Shown in pieces: positions 56,360 through 64,000 of a DNA stretch of 64,000 bases (the stretch's first letter is position 1; the number at the start of each line of letters is the position of its first letter). Below the pieces are notes generated by a model that had not been told where the DNA came from, did not search any database, and worked only from the letters and a program-made list of their open reading frames with translations. Source of the DNA: Pseudomonas sp. 2FG (lineage in GTDB: Bacteria; Pseudomonadota; Gammaproteobacteria; Pseudomonadales; Pseudomonadaceae); the NCBI RefSeq assembly GCF_005502935.1, contig NZ_SCMP01000006.1, positions 62,001 to 126,000 of the forward strand, in the 5' to 3' direction. The position numbers and the translations under genes were made by a program.

Positions 56360-57480
56360 GCCTGCTTCTCCGCCAGAATCACATCTGCCGCGCGCTGCGG
56401 CAGGCTATAGAGGTCGGCCGTGTCGGCGAATGCCAGACCATTACGCGCCCAAGTCGCTCGCTGCGCCGCATCGCCGAGCATCTCGCTCAGCAGACGGTTG
56501 AGTCGCTCCTGTTCGAACGGGCTCGGCACGACCCGGCCACAGTCGGCTTCCTCGATGTAATGGGCATAGCCGCAGACATCGCTGACCAGTACCGGCAAAC
56601 CGGCGACCACGGCTTCCAGCAATACCGTGCCGGTGTTCTCGTTGTAAGCCGGGTGAATCAGCAGATCGGCGCCGAGGAGGAAGCGCGGAATATCGCTGCG
56701 GCCCTTGAGGATCTGCACCTGGTCGGACAGGCCCAGCGTCTTGATCTGCAGCAGGAAGGGCTTGGGATCGTCCTGGCCGATAACGATCAGCCGGGTGCGC
56801 CGCTTCAATTCACGCGGCAACGCCGCCAGCGCCTTCAGGCTGCGATCCAGGCCCTTGGTCTTGAAGCCGGAACCGATTTGCACCAACAGCAGGTCATCAT
56901 CCGCCAGCTTGAACTCGCGGCGGAACTCGGCGCGAATCTCGGCGGCATTCGCCGGCGCCCGGCGATCCGGCGCGATGCCCGGCGGCAACAGGTGAAAGCG
57001 CTGCGCCGGGGTGGCGTAATGCTTGACGAACAACGGCTGTTGCACCTCGGAGATCATCAGCACCGAGGTTGCAGACTCGGGCGCAAACACCGCGCGCTCA
57101 TAGTCGGAGAAGTGCTTGTAGCGGCCCCATTTGCGGTACAGGGAGTTGCGCAGGTTCTGCGCCTTGTCCTCGAAGCAGCCATCGGCGGCGTAGTACACGT
57201 CCAGCCCCGGCATCTTGTTGAAACCGACCCGCCGATCGACTGGGCGCTTGGCCAGATCGGCCTCGACCCAGGCCAGCAGCTTCTCGTTGCGGCGGTGATT
57301 GAACAGCGCCTTGACTGGTGCCACCAGCACCTCGAAACCCTCGGGCACCTCACCCTCCCAGATCAGCGTGTAGACGCGGATCGCGTGCCCACGCCGCTGG
57401 CACTCCAGGGCGATGCGCAGGAAGTCGCGCTGCAGGCCGCCGAACGGGAAGTACTTGTAGAGCACAAAGGCCAACTGCAT
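56356..57480 (-). CDS. waaG: LPS core UDP-glucose:heptose glucosyltransferase I (WaaG)
   Basis: WaaG is a GT4 enzyme that adds the first hexose to heptose II of the inner core. The 374-residue protein starts QLAFVLYKYFPFGGLQRDF, has the donor-binding HLLPPGIAPDRR and IGSGFKTKGLDRSL, and the EX7E motif in NENTGTVLLEAVVAG. In P. aeruginosa the sugar is thought to be galactosamine rather than glucose. ATG 57480 overlaps the waaC stop by one base (TGATG). Confidence 0.95.
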   Translation of the reverse strand: MQLAFVLYKYFPFGGLQRDFLRIALECQRRGHAIRVYTLIWEGEVPEGFEVLVAPVKALFNHRRNEKLLAWVEADLAKRPVDRRVGFNKMPGLDVYYAADGCFEDKAQNLRNSLYRKWGRYKHFSDYERAVFAPESATSVLMISEVQQPLFVKHYATPAQRFHLLPPGIAPDRRAPANAAEIRAEFRREFKLADDDLLLVQIGSGFKTKGLDRSLKALAALPRELKRRTRLIVIGQDDPKPFLLQIKTLGLSDQVQILKGRSDIPRFLLGADLLIHPAYNENTGTVLLEAVVAGLPVLVSDVCGYAHYIEEADCGRVVPSPFEQERLNRLLSEMLGDAAQRATWARNGLAFADTADLYSLPQRAADVILAEKQA

Positions 57481-58541
57481 CAGACGCTTTCCTCGGCGAG
57501 CAACAGCGCTTCCAGCTCGGTCGCCACACGCTGCGGATTCAAGCGGGTAAAGCACAAGGGCCACTCGCGTTTAAGATCATGCCAGCGCTTATCTTCAGCC
57601 GTCGGCTGGTAGGCGCAGGTCTTTTTCAGGCAGGGCGCGCAGGGGAAGTCGCTGGCCAGATGAATTTGCGAGCGCCCATAGGCACCGGTCAGGCCCGGAT
57701 TGGTGGGGCCGAACAGCGACAGAGTCGGCACATCCAAGGCGGCGGCCAAGTGCCCGAGACCGGTATCCACCGCCACGCAAGCGCGGGCGCCGGCCAACAC
57801 CTTGGCCATGCCCGCCAAGGCTAATTTGGGCAGTACCGCGGCGTTTTCCAAGCCGGCGGCAATCCGTTCGGCGCGCGCCTTCTCGGCCGGATTGCCCCAG
57901 GGCAAGCGTACCGCCCAGCCCAGCGCACCCATGCGTTCGGCGAGTTCGCGCCAGTAGGCTTCCGGCCAATGCTTGGTGTCCCAGGTGGTGCCATGCAGGA
58001 ACAGCAGGTAGGGCGCGCCGGCCGGCGTACCGGCCAGTTGCGCGCGCTTGAGCCCGTAATCACCCACCGAGCTGGGCAGCGGATAGTCCAACGCCTGGGC
58101 AAACAACTGCCGCACGCGCTCGACCGCATGCTGCCCCCAGGGCACCGAGTAGCCACGATCATACAAGCGACTGGCCAGCGGTTCGCGGGCCGAGGCGCGG
58201 TCCAGCCCGGCCACCGGCGCCTTGACGTAACGGGTCAGCCAGGCGCTTTTCAGCAGGCCCTGGGCATCGATCACCAGGTCGTAATCGGTCTCGCGCAGAC
58301 GCCGCTTGAACCGCCGCCAGTCGCCATTTTTCAGGGTCTGCCAGAGATTCTTGCGCCAGCGGCGGATCGCCACCGGAATCACCTGCGCCACCGCCGGATG
58401 CCAGGCCGGAATCTCGGCGAAGCCCTCCTCCACCACCCAATCGAACTGGATACCGGGAATCGCCCGCGCCGCATCGGTCAGCGCCGGCAGGGTATGGATC
58501 ACATCACCCAGCGAGGAAGTCTTGACCAGCAACACCCTCAT
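57480..58541 (-). CDS. waaC: LPS heptosyltransferase I (WaaC)
   Basis: WaaC transfers the first heptose from ADP-heptose to Kdo. The 353-residue GT9 protein begins MRVLLVKTSSLGDVIHTLPAL, with the family Asp13 motif, and has VDTGLGHLAAALDVPTLSLFGPT for donor binding. ATG 58541 overlaps the waaF stop as ATGA. It belongs to the leftward core operon waaF-waaC-waaG-waaP-wapP-wapQ-tandem kinase. Confidence 0.96.
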   Translation of the reverse strand: MRVLLVKTSSLGDVIHTLPALTDAARAIPGIQFDWVVEEGFAEIPAWHPAVAQVIPVAIRRWRKNLWQTLKNGDWRRFKRRLRETDYDLVIDAQGLLKSAWLTRYVKAPVAGLDRASAREPLASRLYDRGYSVPWGQHAVERVRQLFAQALDYPLPSSVGDYGLKRAQLAGTPAGAPYLLFLHGTTWDTKHWPEAYWRELAERMGALGWAVRLPWGNPAEKARAERIAAGLENAAVLPKLALAGMAKVLAGARACVAVDTGLGHLAAALDVPTLSLFGPTNPGLTGAYGRSQIHLASDFPCAPCLKKTCAYQPTAEDKRWHDLKREWPLCFTRLNPQRVATELEALLLAEESV

Positions 58542-59575
58542 TCGGTGACCTCGATCGGGTCCGCGGCCAGCCGATCCAGCGCCTCGATCACCGGCCGCGG
58601 CTTGAGTTCGCGCAGGCAGTTGTAGTGGCCGAAGCGGCAGGTGCGGTCGAAGCACGGGCTGCACTCTAGCCCTAAGCGGACGATTTCCACCTGTTCGGCC
58701 AGCGGCGGGGTGAACTGCGGCGAGGTCGAGCCGTAGACCGCCACCAGCGGGCGGTTCAGCGCGGCGGCGACGTGCATCAAGCCGGAGTCATTGGAAACCA
58801 CAGCGGAAGCCGTGGACAGCAGGTCGATCGCCTCGGCCAGCGCGGTTTCGCCGGAGAGGTTGCGCGCTTCTTCACGCAGGCCGGGGATCAGCCGCGAGCG
58901 AATCTCTTCCCCGACCGCGTGATCGTTCTTCGAGCCGAACAGCCAGACCTGCCAGCCGGCACGGATCTTCAGCTCGGCGACCTTGGCGTAATGCTCGCTG
59001 GGCCAACGCTTGGCCTCGCCGAACTCGGCGCCGGGACAGAGCGCCAGCACCGGACGATCCAGGCTCAGGCCGAACTTGGCCAAGGCGGCCTCACGACTGG
59101 CCGGGTCGATCCGCAGGCTCGGCCGCGGATAGGGCGCAGGCAGTGCGGCGCCGGGCTCATAGGCCAGCGCCATAAAGCGCTCGATCATCAGCGGGTAGCG
59201 GTCCTTGTCGAGCGTGCGGATATCGTTGAGCAGGCCAAAGCGCAGCTCGCCGCGCCAGCCGGTACGCTTGGGAATCCCCGCGAACCAGGGCACCAGCGCC
59301 GACTTCAGCGAGTTGGGCAGGAGAATCGCCTGGTCGTACTGGCCGGCCAGCGACTTGCCGACCCTGCGCCGGGTAGCGATATCCAGCACGCCATGGCCGA
59401 GCGGGAAGCTCAGCGCCTGCCGCACCTCGGGCATGCGCTCGAGGATCGGCCGGCTCCATTCGGGCGCCAGCACGTCGATCAGGCACTCGGGATGGCGTTG
59501 TTTCAGGCACTGGAACAGCGTCTGCGCCATTACCATGTCGCCAACCCAGCTCGGCCCTACGATCAGTATTTTCAT
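58538..59575 (-). CDS. waaF: LPS heptosyltransferase II (WaaF)
   Basis: WaaF adds the second heptose to heptose I. The 345-residue GT9 protein begins MKILIVGPSWVGDMVMAQTL and has SNDSGLMHVAAALNRPLVAVYGSTSPQ in the donor site, plus KRWPSEHYAKVA. It starts the tightly overlapping core-assembly operon, 60 bp after ilvE. Two Cys close to the end (CSPCFDRTC) are typical of this family. Confidence 0.96.
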   Translation of the reverse strand: MKILIVGPSWVGDMVMAQTLFQCLKQRHPECLIDVLAPEWSRPILERMPEVRQALSFPLGHGVLDIATRRRVGKSLAGQYDQAILLPNSLKSALVPWFAGIPKRTGWRGELRFGLLNDIRTLDKDRYPLMIERFMALAYEPGAALPAPYPRPSLRIDPASREAALAKFGLSLDRPVLALCPGAEFGEAKRWPSEHYAKVAELKIRAGWQVWLFGSKNDHAVGEEIRSRLIPGLREEARNLSGETALAEAIDLLSTASAVVSNDSGLMHVAAALNRPLVAVYGSTSPQFTPPLAEQVEIVRLGLECSPCFDRTCRFGHYNCLRELKPRPVIEALDRLAADPIEVTE

Positions 59576-59595
59576 GCTCTTTCCAGAAACGACCA

Positions 59596-59614
59596 GGGAG
59601 GCCTAGAGCCTCCC
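59596..59614 (-). terminator. Weak hairpin between ilvE and waaF
   Basis: Arms GGGAGGC and GCCTCCC form a 7-bp stem with a five-base loop in the 60-bp gap. No clear T-run follows on the minus strand, so it may only partly separate ilvE from the LPS operon. Confidence 0.4.
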
Positions 59615-59635
59615 CGTCACAGCCTTATCCGATGC

Positions 59636-60559
59636 TTATTTAACCAGGGTGCGCCATTCGGCATGCGCCGCGGTCTTGCCGGTGACCAGATCGAAGTAGG
59701 CCTTCTGCAGCTTCTCGGTGACCGGACCACGGCGGCCGATACCAATCTGCCGGCCATCGACTTCGCGAATCGGCGTGACTTCGGCGGCGGTGCCGGTGAA
59801 GAAAGCCTCGTCGGCGATGTACACCTCGTCGCGGGTGATGCGCTTCTCGACCACCTGGATGCCCAGTTCCTCAGCCAGTTGCAGCACCGTGTTCCGGGTG
59901 ATGCCATTGAGGCAGGAGGTCACTTCCGGGGTGTAGACCACGCCATTCTTGACCAGGAAGATGTTCTCGCCCGAACCCTCGGCCACGTAGCCTTCGGTAT
60001 CCAGCAGCATGGCCTCGTCGGCACCGCCGGAGATGGCTTCCTGCAGGGCCAGCATCGAGTTGATGTAGTTGCCGTTGGCCTTGGCGCGGGTCATCGAGAT
60101 GTTCACGTGGTGGCGGGTGAAGGAGCTGGTGCGCACCTTGATGCCGACCTGCAGGGCTTCATCGCCCATGTACGCGCCCCAGTTCCAGGCCGCGACTATC
60201 AGGTGCACCTTCAAGCCGGTGGCGCGCAGGCCCATGGCTTCAGAGCCGTAGAACACCATCGGGCGGATGTAGGCGCTTTCCAGGTTGTTCTCGCGTACCG
60301 CGGCGCGGGTCGCCTCGTTGACTTCTTCTTTCGAGAACGGAATCTTCATGCCCATGATATGGGCCGAGTCGAACAGCCGGTCGGTGTGGGCCTGCAGGCG
60401 GAAAATCGCCGTGCCTTGCGGGGTGTTGTAGGCCCGCACACCCTCAAACACGCCCATGCCGTAATGCAGGGTGTGAGTCAGCACATGGGTGGTAGCATCA
60501 CGCCACTGCACCAGTTCGCCGTCATACCAAATCACGCCATCACGATCGGCCATCGACAT
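59636..60559 (-). CDS. ilvE: Branched-chain amino acid aminotransferase
   Basis: IlvE interconverts branched-chain amino acids and their keto acids with glutamate, using PLP. The 307-residue fold-type IV protein has TLHYGMGVFEGVRAY at the start, RTSSFTRHHVNISMTRAKANGNY with the PLP-binding Lys, and DEAMLLDTEGYVAEGSGENIF. ATG 60559 has GAGGAG 8 bases upstream; a further in-frame start at 60574 is not needed. It is downstream of glnE on the same strand, with a stem-loop between them. Confidence 0.96.
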   Translation of the reverse strand: MSMADRDGVIWYDGELVQWRDATTHVLTHTLHYGMGVFEGVRAYNTPQGTAIFRLQAHTDRLFDSAHIMGMKIPFSKEEVNEATRAAVRENNLESAYIRPMVFYGSEAMGLRATGLKVHLIVAAWNWGAYMGDEALQVGIKVRTSSFTRHHVNISMTRAKANGNYINSMLALQEAISGGADEAMLLDTEGYVAEGSGENIFLVKNGVVYTPEVTSCLNGITRNTVLQLAEELGIQVVEKRITRDEVYIADEAFFTGTAAEVTPIREVDGRQIGIGRRGPVTEKLQKAYFDLVTGKTAAHAEWRTLVK

Positions 60560-60644
60560 AATTTCGCTCCTCAAGAATTCTCTACAACCAAGGCTCGCCC
60601 CTTTTATTAACGCTAAGGCGCGTGACGGCTCTTGGGCACTTTGA

Positions 60645-60665
60645 GCGAGCCGCCTCGCGGCTCGC
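60645..60665 (-). terminator. Stem-loop after glnE
   Basis: A perfect 9-bp GC-rich stem (60645-60653 with 60657-60665, three-base loop) begins nine bases after the glnE stop on the minus strand. There is no T-run, so it is likely a rho-independent-like or stabilising hairpin. Confidence 0.55.
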
Positions 60666-60673
60666 CGGAATCA

Positions 60674-63619
60674 TCAACTCAGCCCTAACTCGCGCCAGAT
60701 CCGCATCACTTCACGGCGTTCGAGGTGAAACTGCTCGCCACTGACGATGCCCGCCTGTTTCTGCAGGGCCAGGCGATGGGCCGCTGCGCGATAGGCCTTG
60801 TAGACCTCCCGCAGCAGGGTGGCATCTGTGCTCGGGATCAGCCCGGCATGCTCCAACCCTTCTAAAATGCGGATGTTATCGGTGTACTGCAGCAGCGCCG
60901 GATACTGGTGCGACCAGGCCAAGGCCGCGTATTGCACCATAAATTCGATATCGACGATACCACCGGCGTCCTGCTTCAGATCGAACGGCGCCGCGGCCTC
61001 GAAGGCATTGGCGGCGGTGCCGGCGGCGGTTTCCTTGGAGCCGAGGTTGTCGCGCATCTTCGCGCGCATCTCGCTGACTTCCAGCCGCAGCCTGGCCAGA
61101 TCGCGGGCCCGCCCGAGCACCTGCGCGCGCACCTGCTCGAACGCCGCGGCGACCCGCGGACAGCCCACCAGCACGCGCGCGCGCACCAGCGCCTGGTGCT
61201 CCCAGGTCCAGGCCTCGTTTTCCTGGTAGCGCTGGAAGGCGCCGAGGGAGCTGACCAGCAGCCCGGAGGCGCCCGACGGCCGCAGGCGCATATCGACCTC
61301 GTAGAGCTGGCCGGAGGTGGTCTGGGCGGTCAGCAGATGGATGATGCGTTGCCCCAGGCGGTTGAAGAACTGCGCGCCGTCGATGGGTTTGGCACCATCG
61401 GTTTCCGCCTGCGGATCGCCATCGTGTACAAACACCAGATCCAGGTCCGAGCCATGGCCGAGCTCGAGACCTCCGACCTTGCCGTAGCCGACGATGATGA
61501 AGTCCGGATCGCACAAGCTGCCATCGGCGCGCCGCGGGGTGCCGCTTTTCGCCACGGTCTGGCGCCAGGCCAGCGCCAGCACTTGTTCGAGGATCGCCTC
61601 GGCCAGCCAGGTCAGGTAGTCGCTGACCTTCATCAACGGCAAGGTGCCGGCGATCTCCGAAGCGGCCACCCGCAGGCGATGGGCCAGTTTGAAATGCCGC
61701 AGCGCCTCCATCTGCTGCTCCAGGTCATCCTCGGGGATGCGCGTCAGCCGCTCGCGCAGCTCGGCGGCCAGCTCCGGCGCCAAGGGCGGCTTGAACAGGC
61801 GCCCCTCGTTGAGCAACTCATCGAGCAACAGCGGGAAACGGGTGATCTGCTCGGCGATCCAGGGGCTCGCCGCGCACAGTGTCAGCAGGCGCTGCAAGGC
61901 GCTGGGGTTTTCCGTCAGCAACACCAGATAGGCCGAACGCCGCGCGACCGCCTCGATCAGCGGCAACACCCGCTCCAGCACCAGATCCGGATTCTCGCGC
62001 TCCACCGCCTGTGCCAACAGCCGCGGAATAAAGGCATCCAGCCGCTCGCGACCGAGACGCTGCATGGCCCGCACCTGATTGCTGGCACGCAGCCCGGCCA
62101 AGCGTTGCCAGGCCGACTGCGCCTCGGCAAAGCCGGCTTCGCGCAGTTGCCGGCAGGCGGCCTCTTCATCCAGGGCATCCTCCCACAGCGGCAGCCACTC
62201 GCCGCCGACGCAGACCGCCGCCTCAACCCCCTCCTCCTCGTCGGGATCGGCGATGACCTGACGGAAGTGCCAGTCGACCCGCCCACGCCAGTACATCAAC
62301 CGCTCGCGGAAGGCCGTCCAGCCGTCGAAACCCATGATGAAGGCGACCCGCGCACGGTCTTCGAGGCTGTCCGGGAGCATCTGCGTCTGCCGGTCGGCAA
62401 TCGCCTGCAGGGCGTGCTCGGTGTAGCGCAGAAACTCATAGCCGGCGCGTAGCTCCTCGACCACCGCCGGCGGCAGGTAGCCCTGGCCTTCGAGGGTCTT
62501 GAGCACGTTCAGCAACGGTCGCTGTTGCAGGCTGAGGTCGCGACCGCCGTGGATCAGCTGGAAGGCCTGGGCGATAAACTCGACTTCGCGGATGCCGCCA
62601 GAGCCGAGCTTGATGTTCTCGGCCATGCCTTTACGGCGAACTTCCTGCTGGATCAGCAGCTTCATCGCGCGCAGCGCTTCGATGGCGGAAAAGTCCAGGT
62701 AGCGCCGATAGACGAACGGCCGCAACATCTCCAGCAGTTGCGCGCCGGCGACCTGATCGCCAGCGACCACCCGCGCCTTGATCATGGCGTAGCGCTCCCA
62801 GTCGCGGCCCTGATCCTGGTAGTACTGCTCCAGCGCATTGAAGCTGAGCACCAGCGCACCGGCCGAGCCATAGGGGCGCAGCCGCATGTCGACGCGAAAG
62901 ACGAAGCCGTCGACGGTGATCGCATCCAGCGCCTTGATCAGCCGCTGGCCGAGGCGAATGAAGAACTCCTGGTTATCCAGCGAGCGCTTCACCCCTTCGG
63001 TCTCGCCCCCCTCCGGGTAGGCGAAGATCAGGTCGATATCCGAAGACAGGTTCAGCTCGACCGCGCCGAGCTTGCCCATGCCGAGCACGACCATCGGCTG
63101 CACCTGCCCGGAACGCCGACCGACCGGCGTGCCGAACTGCGCGCAATGCCGCGGGTACAGCCATTCGTACGCCAGGTCGATACAGGCGTCGGCCAACTCG
63201 GAGAGATCGCGACAGGTCTCCGCCAGATCGGCCTGACGGGTGATATCGCGCCAGATGATCCGCAGCTGCTGGCGATTGCGCTGACGCCGCAGGCGCCGCC
63301 CCAACTCATTCTCATCGGCGCACTCGGCCAACGCCGCGCGCAACTGGGCACGCAATTCGCCGACCGGCAGCGCGCGCTCCAGTTCGCCGCTGTCAGCCAG
63401 CGCCAGCAACATCTCTGGATCACGCGCCGCTTGCTCGATGACAAAGTCGCTGGCCGCCGTCACCCGCTCGAACGCCGCCAGCCGCGCCGCCGGCCAAGCG
63501 GCCAGGCGCTGCGGCGCTGGCGGGGATAAGGCAGCGACCGCGGCGCGCAACGACTGCTGCGCACGACTGACAAAAGACTCAAGCGAGACCGGCAAAGCGG
63601 CGAGCGAGGGCAGGCTCAT
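60674..63619 (-). CDS. glnE: Bifunctional glutamine synthetase adenylyltransferase/deadenylase
   Basis: GlnE adds or removes AMP on glutamine synthetase according to nitrogen status signalled by PII. The 981-residue protein has two nucleotidyltransferase domains: the N-terminal deadenylase with GAVELNLSSDIDLIFAYP and the C-terminal adenylyltransferase with GLELGHGSDLDLVFVHDGD. Both keep the DxD metal residues, and each is followed by the RLRPYGSAG or RLRPSGASG motif and a helical regulatory region. Start ATG 63619. It is divergent from aceE across a 256-bp gap. Confidence 0.97.
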   Translation of the reverse strand: MSLPSLAALPVSLESFVSRAQQSLRAAVAALSPPAPQRLAAWPAARLAAFERVTAASDFVIEQAARDPEMLLALADSGELERALPVGELRAQLRAALAECADENELGRRLRRQRNRQQLRIIWRDITRQADLAETCRDLSELADACIDLAYEWLYPRHCAQFGTPVGRRSGQVQPMVVLGMGKLGAVELNLSSDIDLIFAYPEGGETEGVKRSLDNQEFFIRLGQRLIKALDAITVDGFVFRVDMRLRPYGSAGALVLSFNALEQYYQDQGRDWERYAMIKARVVAGDQVAGAQLLEMLRPFVYRRYLDFSAIEALRAMKLLIQQEVRRKGMAENIKLGSGGIREVEFIAQAFQLIHGGRDLSLQQRPLLNVLKTLEGQGYLPPAVVEELRAGYEFLRYTEHALQAIADRQTQMLPDSLEDRARVAFIMGFDGWTAFRERLMYWRGRVDWHFRQVIADPDEEEGVEAAVCVGGEWLPLWEDALDEEAACRQLREAGFAEAQSAWQRLAGLRASNQVRAMQRLGRERLDAFIPRLLAQAVERENPDLVLERVLPLIEAVARRSAYLVLLTENPSALQRLLTLCAASPWIAEQITRFPLLLDELLNEGRLFKPPLAPELAAELRERLTRIPEDDLEQQMEALRHFKLAHRLRVAASEIAGTLPLMKVSDYLTWLAEAILEQVLALAWRQTVAKSGTPRRADGSLCDPDFIIVGYGKVGGLELGHGSDLDLVFVHDGDPQAETDGAKPIDGAQFFNRLGQRIIHLLTAQTTSGQLYEVDMRLRPSGASGLLVSSLGAFQRYQENEAWTWEHQALVRARVLVGCPRVAAAFEQVRAQVLGRARDLARLRLEVSEMRAKMRDNLGSKETAAGTAANAFEAAAPFDLKQDAGGIVDIEFMVQYAALAWSHQYPALLQYTDNIRILEGLEHAGLIPSTDATLLREVYKAYRAAAHRLALQKQAGIVSGEQFHLERREVMRIWRELGLS

Positions 63620-63698
63620 GATCTATCCTGTGATCGGCGTACTGCTGGCGATTGACCTGCCAACTGTCGCAGTTTTTTGGTGTTAACGCTGAAGGCTC

Positions 63699-63765
63699 TG
63701 TAGTTTTACTACTAAAGAATGTGTCGAGAGGGCTGAAATGGCCGTCTATTTGTAGTAAAACTACA
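63699..63765. promoter_or_regulatory. Paired palindromic operator-like boxes upstream of aceE
   Basis: Two related 15-bp dyads lie in the glnE-aceE gap: TGTAGTTTTACTACT (63699-63713) and the perfect TGTAGTAAAACTACA (63751-63765). Both share the core GTAGTnnnACTAC, and the centres are 52 bp apart, close to five helical turns. This is the form of a repressor or activator binding pair. The regulator is not identified; the shape is reminiscent of HexR-type sites but with G/C where those have A/T. The remaining gap sequence to 63875 is the aceE leader. Confidence 0.65.
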
Positions 63766-63875
63766 CGAGGCCGGTCCTACCTCCGGTAAATCCAAGAATT
63801 CACGTCGCCCGCCCAAAAGGCCGGCCGCGAACCCAGGCTCCCGATTCTGGAAGCCTTTCCGCCCTGGAGCAAGCC

Positions 63876-64000
63876 ATGCAAGACCTCGATCCCGTCGAAA
63901 CCCAGGAATGGCTGGACGCGCTTGAATCCGTCCTCGACCGTGAAGGTGAAGACCGCGCGCATTATTTGATGACCCGCATGGGCGAACTGGCCACCCGCAG
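63876..64000 (+). CDS. aceE: Pyruvate dehydrogenase E1 component (5' end only)
   Basis: The first 41 codons of a homodimeric-type pyruvate dehydrogenase E1, reading MQDLDPVETQEWLDALESVL, which matches the start of Pseudomonas AceE. E1 decarboxylates pyruvate with thiamin diphosphate. The rest lies beyond the window. GGAG sits 6 bases before ATG 63876. The location after glnE is the PA5015 position. Confidence 0.93.
   Translation, partial: MQDLDPVETQEWLDALESVLDREGEDRAHYLMTRMGELATR

Noticed and set aside
58772..60610. A 612-codon plus-strand open frame across waaF and ilvE
   Set aside because: It runs antisense through two well-defined genes and their intergenic gap; no domain or ribosome binding site supports it.

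Overview
The window is a GC-rich chromosomal segment from a gammaproteobacterium of the genus Pseudomonas. The gene order mutL-amiB-tsaE-nnrE-queG / orn / rsgA ... rhdA-psd ... fimX / serB ... parC ... parE ... cpdA ... thiC ... waaA ... hldE-msbA-waaL ... waaP-waaG-waaC-waaF-ilvE-glnE / aceE matches, from memory, the PA4946-PA5015 stretch of P. aeruginosa PAO1. It is therefore mostly conserved core chromosome with a few strain-variable islets. I saw no tRNA, rRNA, CRISPR array, intact insertion sequence or prophage. Species cannot be fixed from the sequence alone.

Layout. 1-10 kb: mutL (cut by the left edge), amiB, tsaE and nnrE form a leftward overlapping operon; queG, orn and rsgA follow. 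After rsgA, where PAO1 carries motAB, there is only a 312-bp spacer with the broken N-terminus of an IS481-like transposase; rhdA and psd come next. 10-18 kb: a PilZ-like protein and the degenerate GGDEF/EAL protein FimX (type IV pili, c-di-GMP), then serB divergent from a membrane protein with a degenerate cyclase-like domain, and an orphan PqiC-type lipoprotein. 18-27 kb: a leftward cluster nudF-DUF1249-cpdA-yqiA-parE-(phytase-like esterase)-(retropepsin)-parC that combines topoisomerase IV with small housekeeping enzymes. 27-31 kb: thiC under a TPP riboswitch, followed by the thiamin-precursor permease cytX. 31-41 kb: tolC, waaA, a LysR/SMR efflux pair, an FAD oxidoreductase-aldo/keto reductase pair, a Nudix-like protein and two acyl-CoA dehydrogenases.

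41-60 kb is the lipopolysaccharide region. hldE makes the ADP-heptose precursor, msbA flips lipid A-core, and waaL ligates O antigen. A variable set follows: a kinase-like gene, two GT2, one GT4 and one GT9 glycosyltransferase genes. Then come a carbamoyltransferase and a tight leftward operon (waaF-waaC-waaG-waaP-wapP-wapQ-tandem kinase) that builds and phosphorylates the inner core. Nearly every junction in that operon overlaps by 1-8 bases, which suggests translational coupling. 60-64 kb: ilvE, glnE and the first 41 codons of aceE, which has two palindromic operator-like boxes 52 bp apart upstream.

The most interesting items are the loss of motAB beside a transposase scar, the degenerate cyclase-like protein next to serB, several LPS-kinase-fold proteins whose catalytic aspartate appears replaced, a protein carrying two complete kinase-like domains, a divergent Nudix-like protein whose last codons encode the neighbouring gene's terminator, and the paired operators before aceE. 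All function calls come from reading motifs and synteny by eye; no database search was run.
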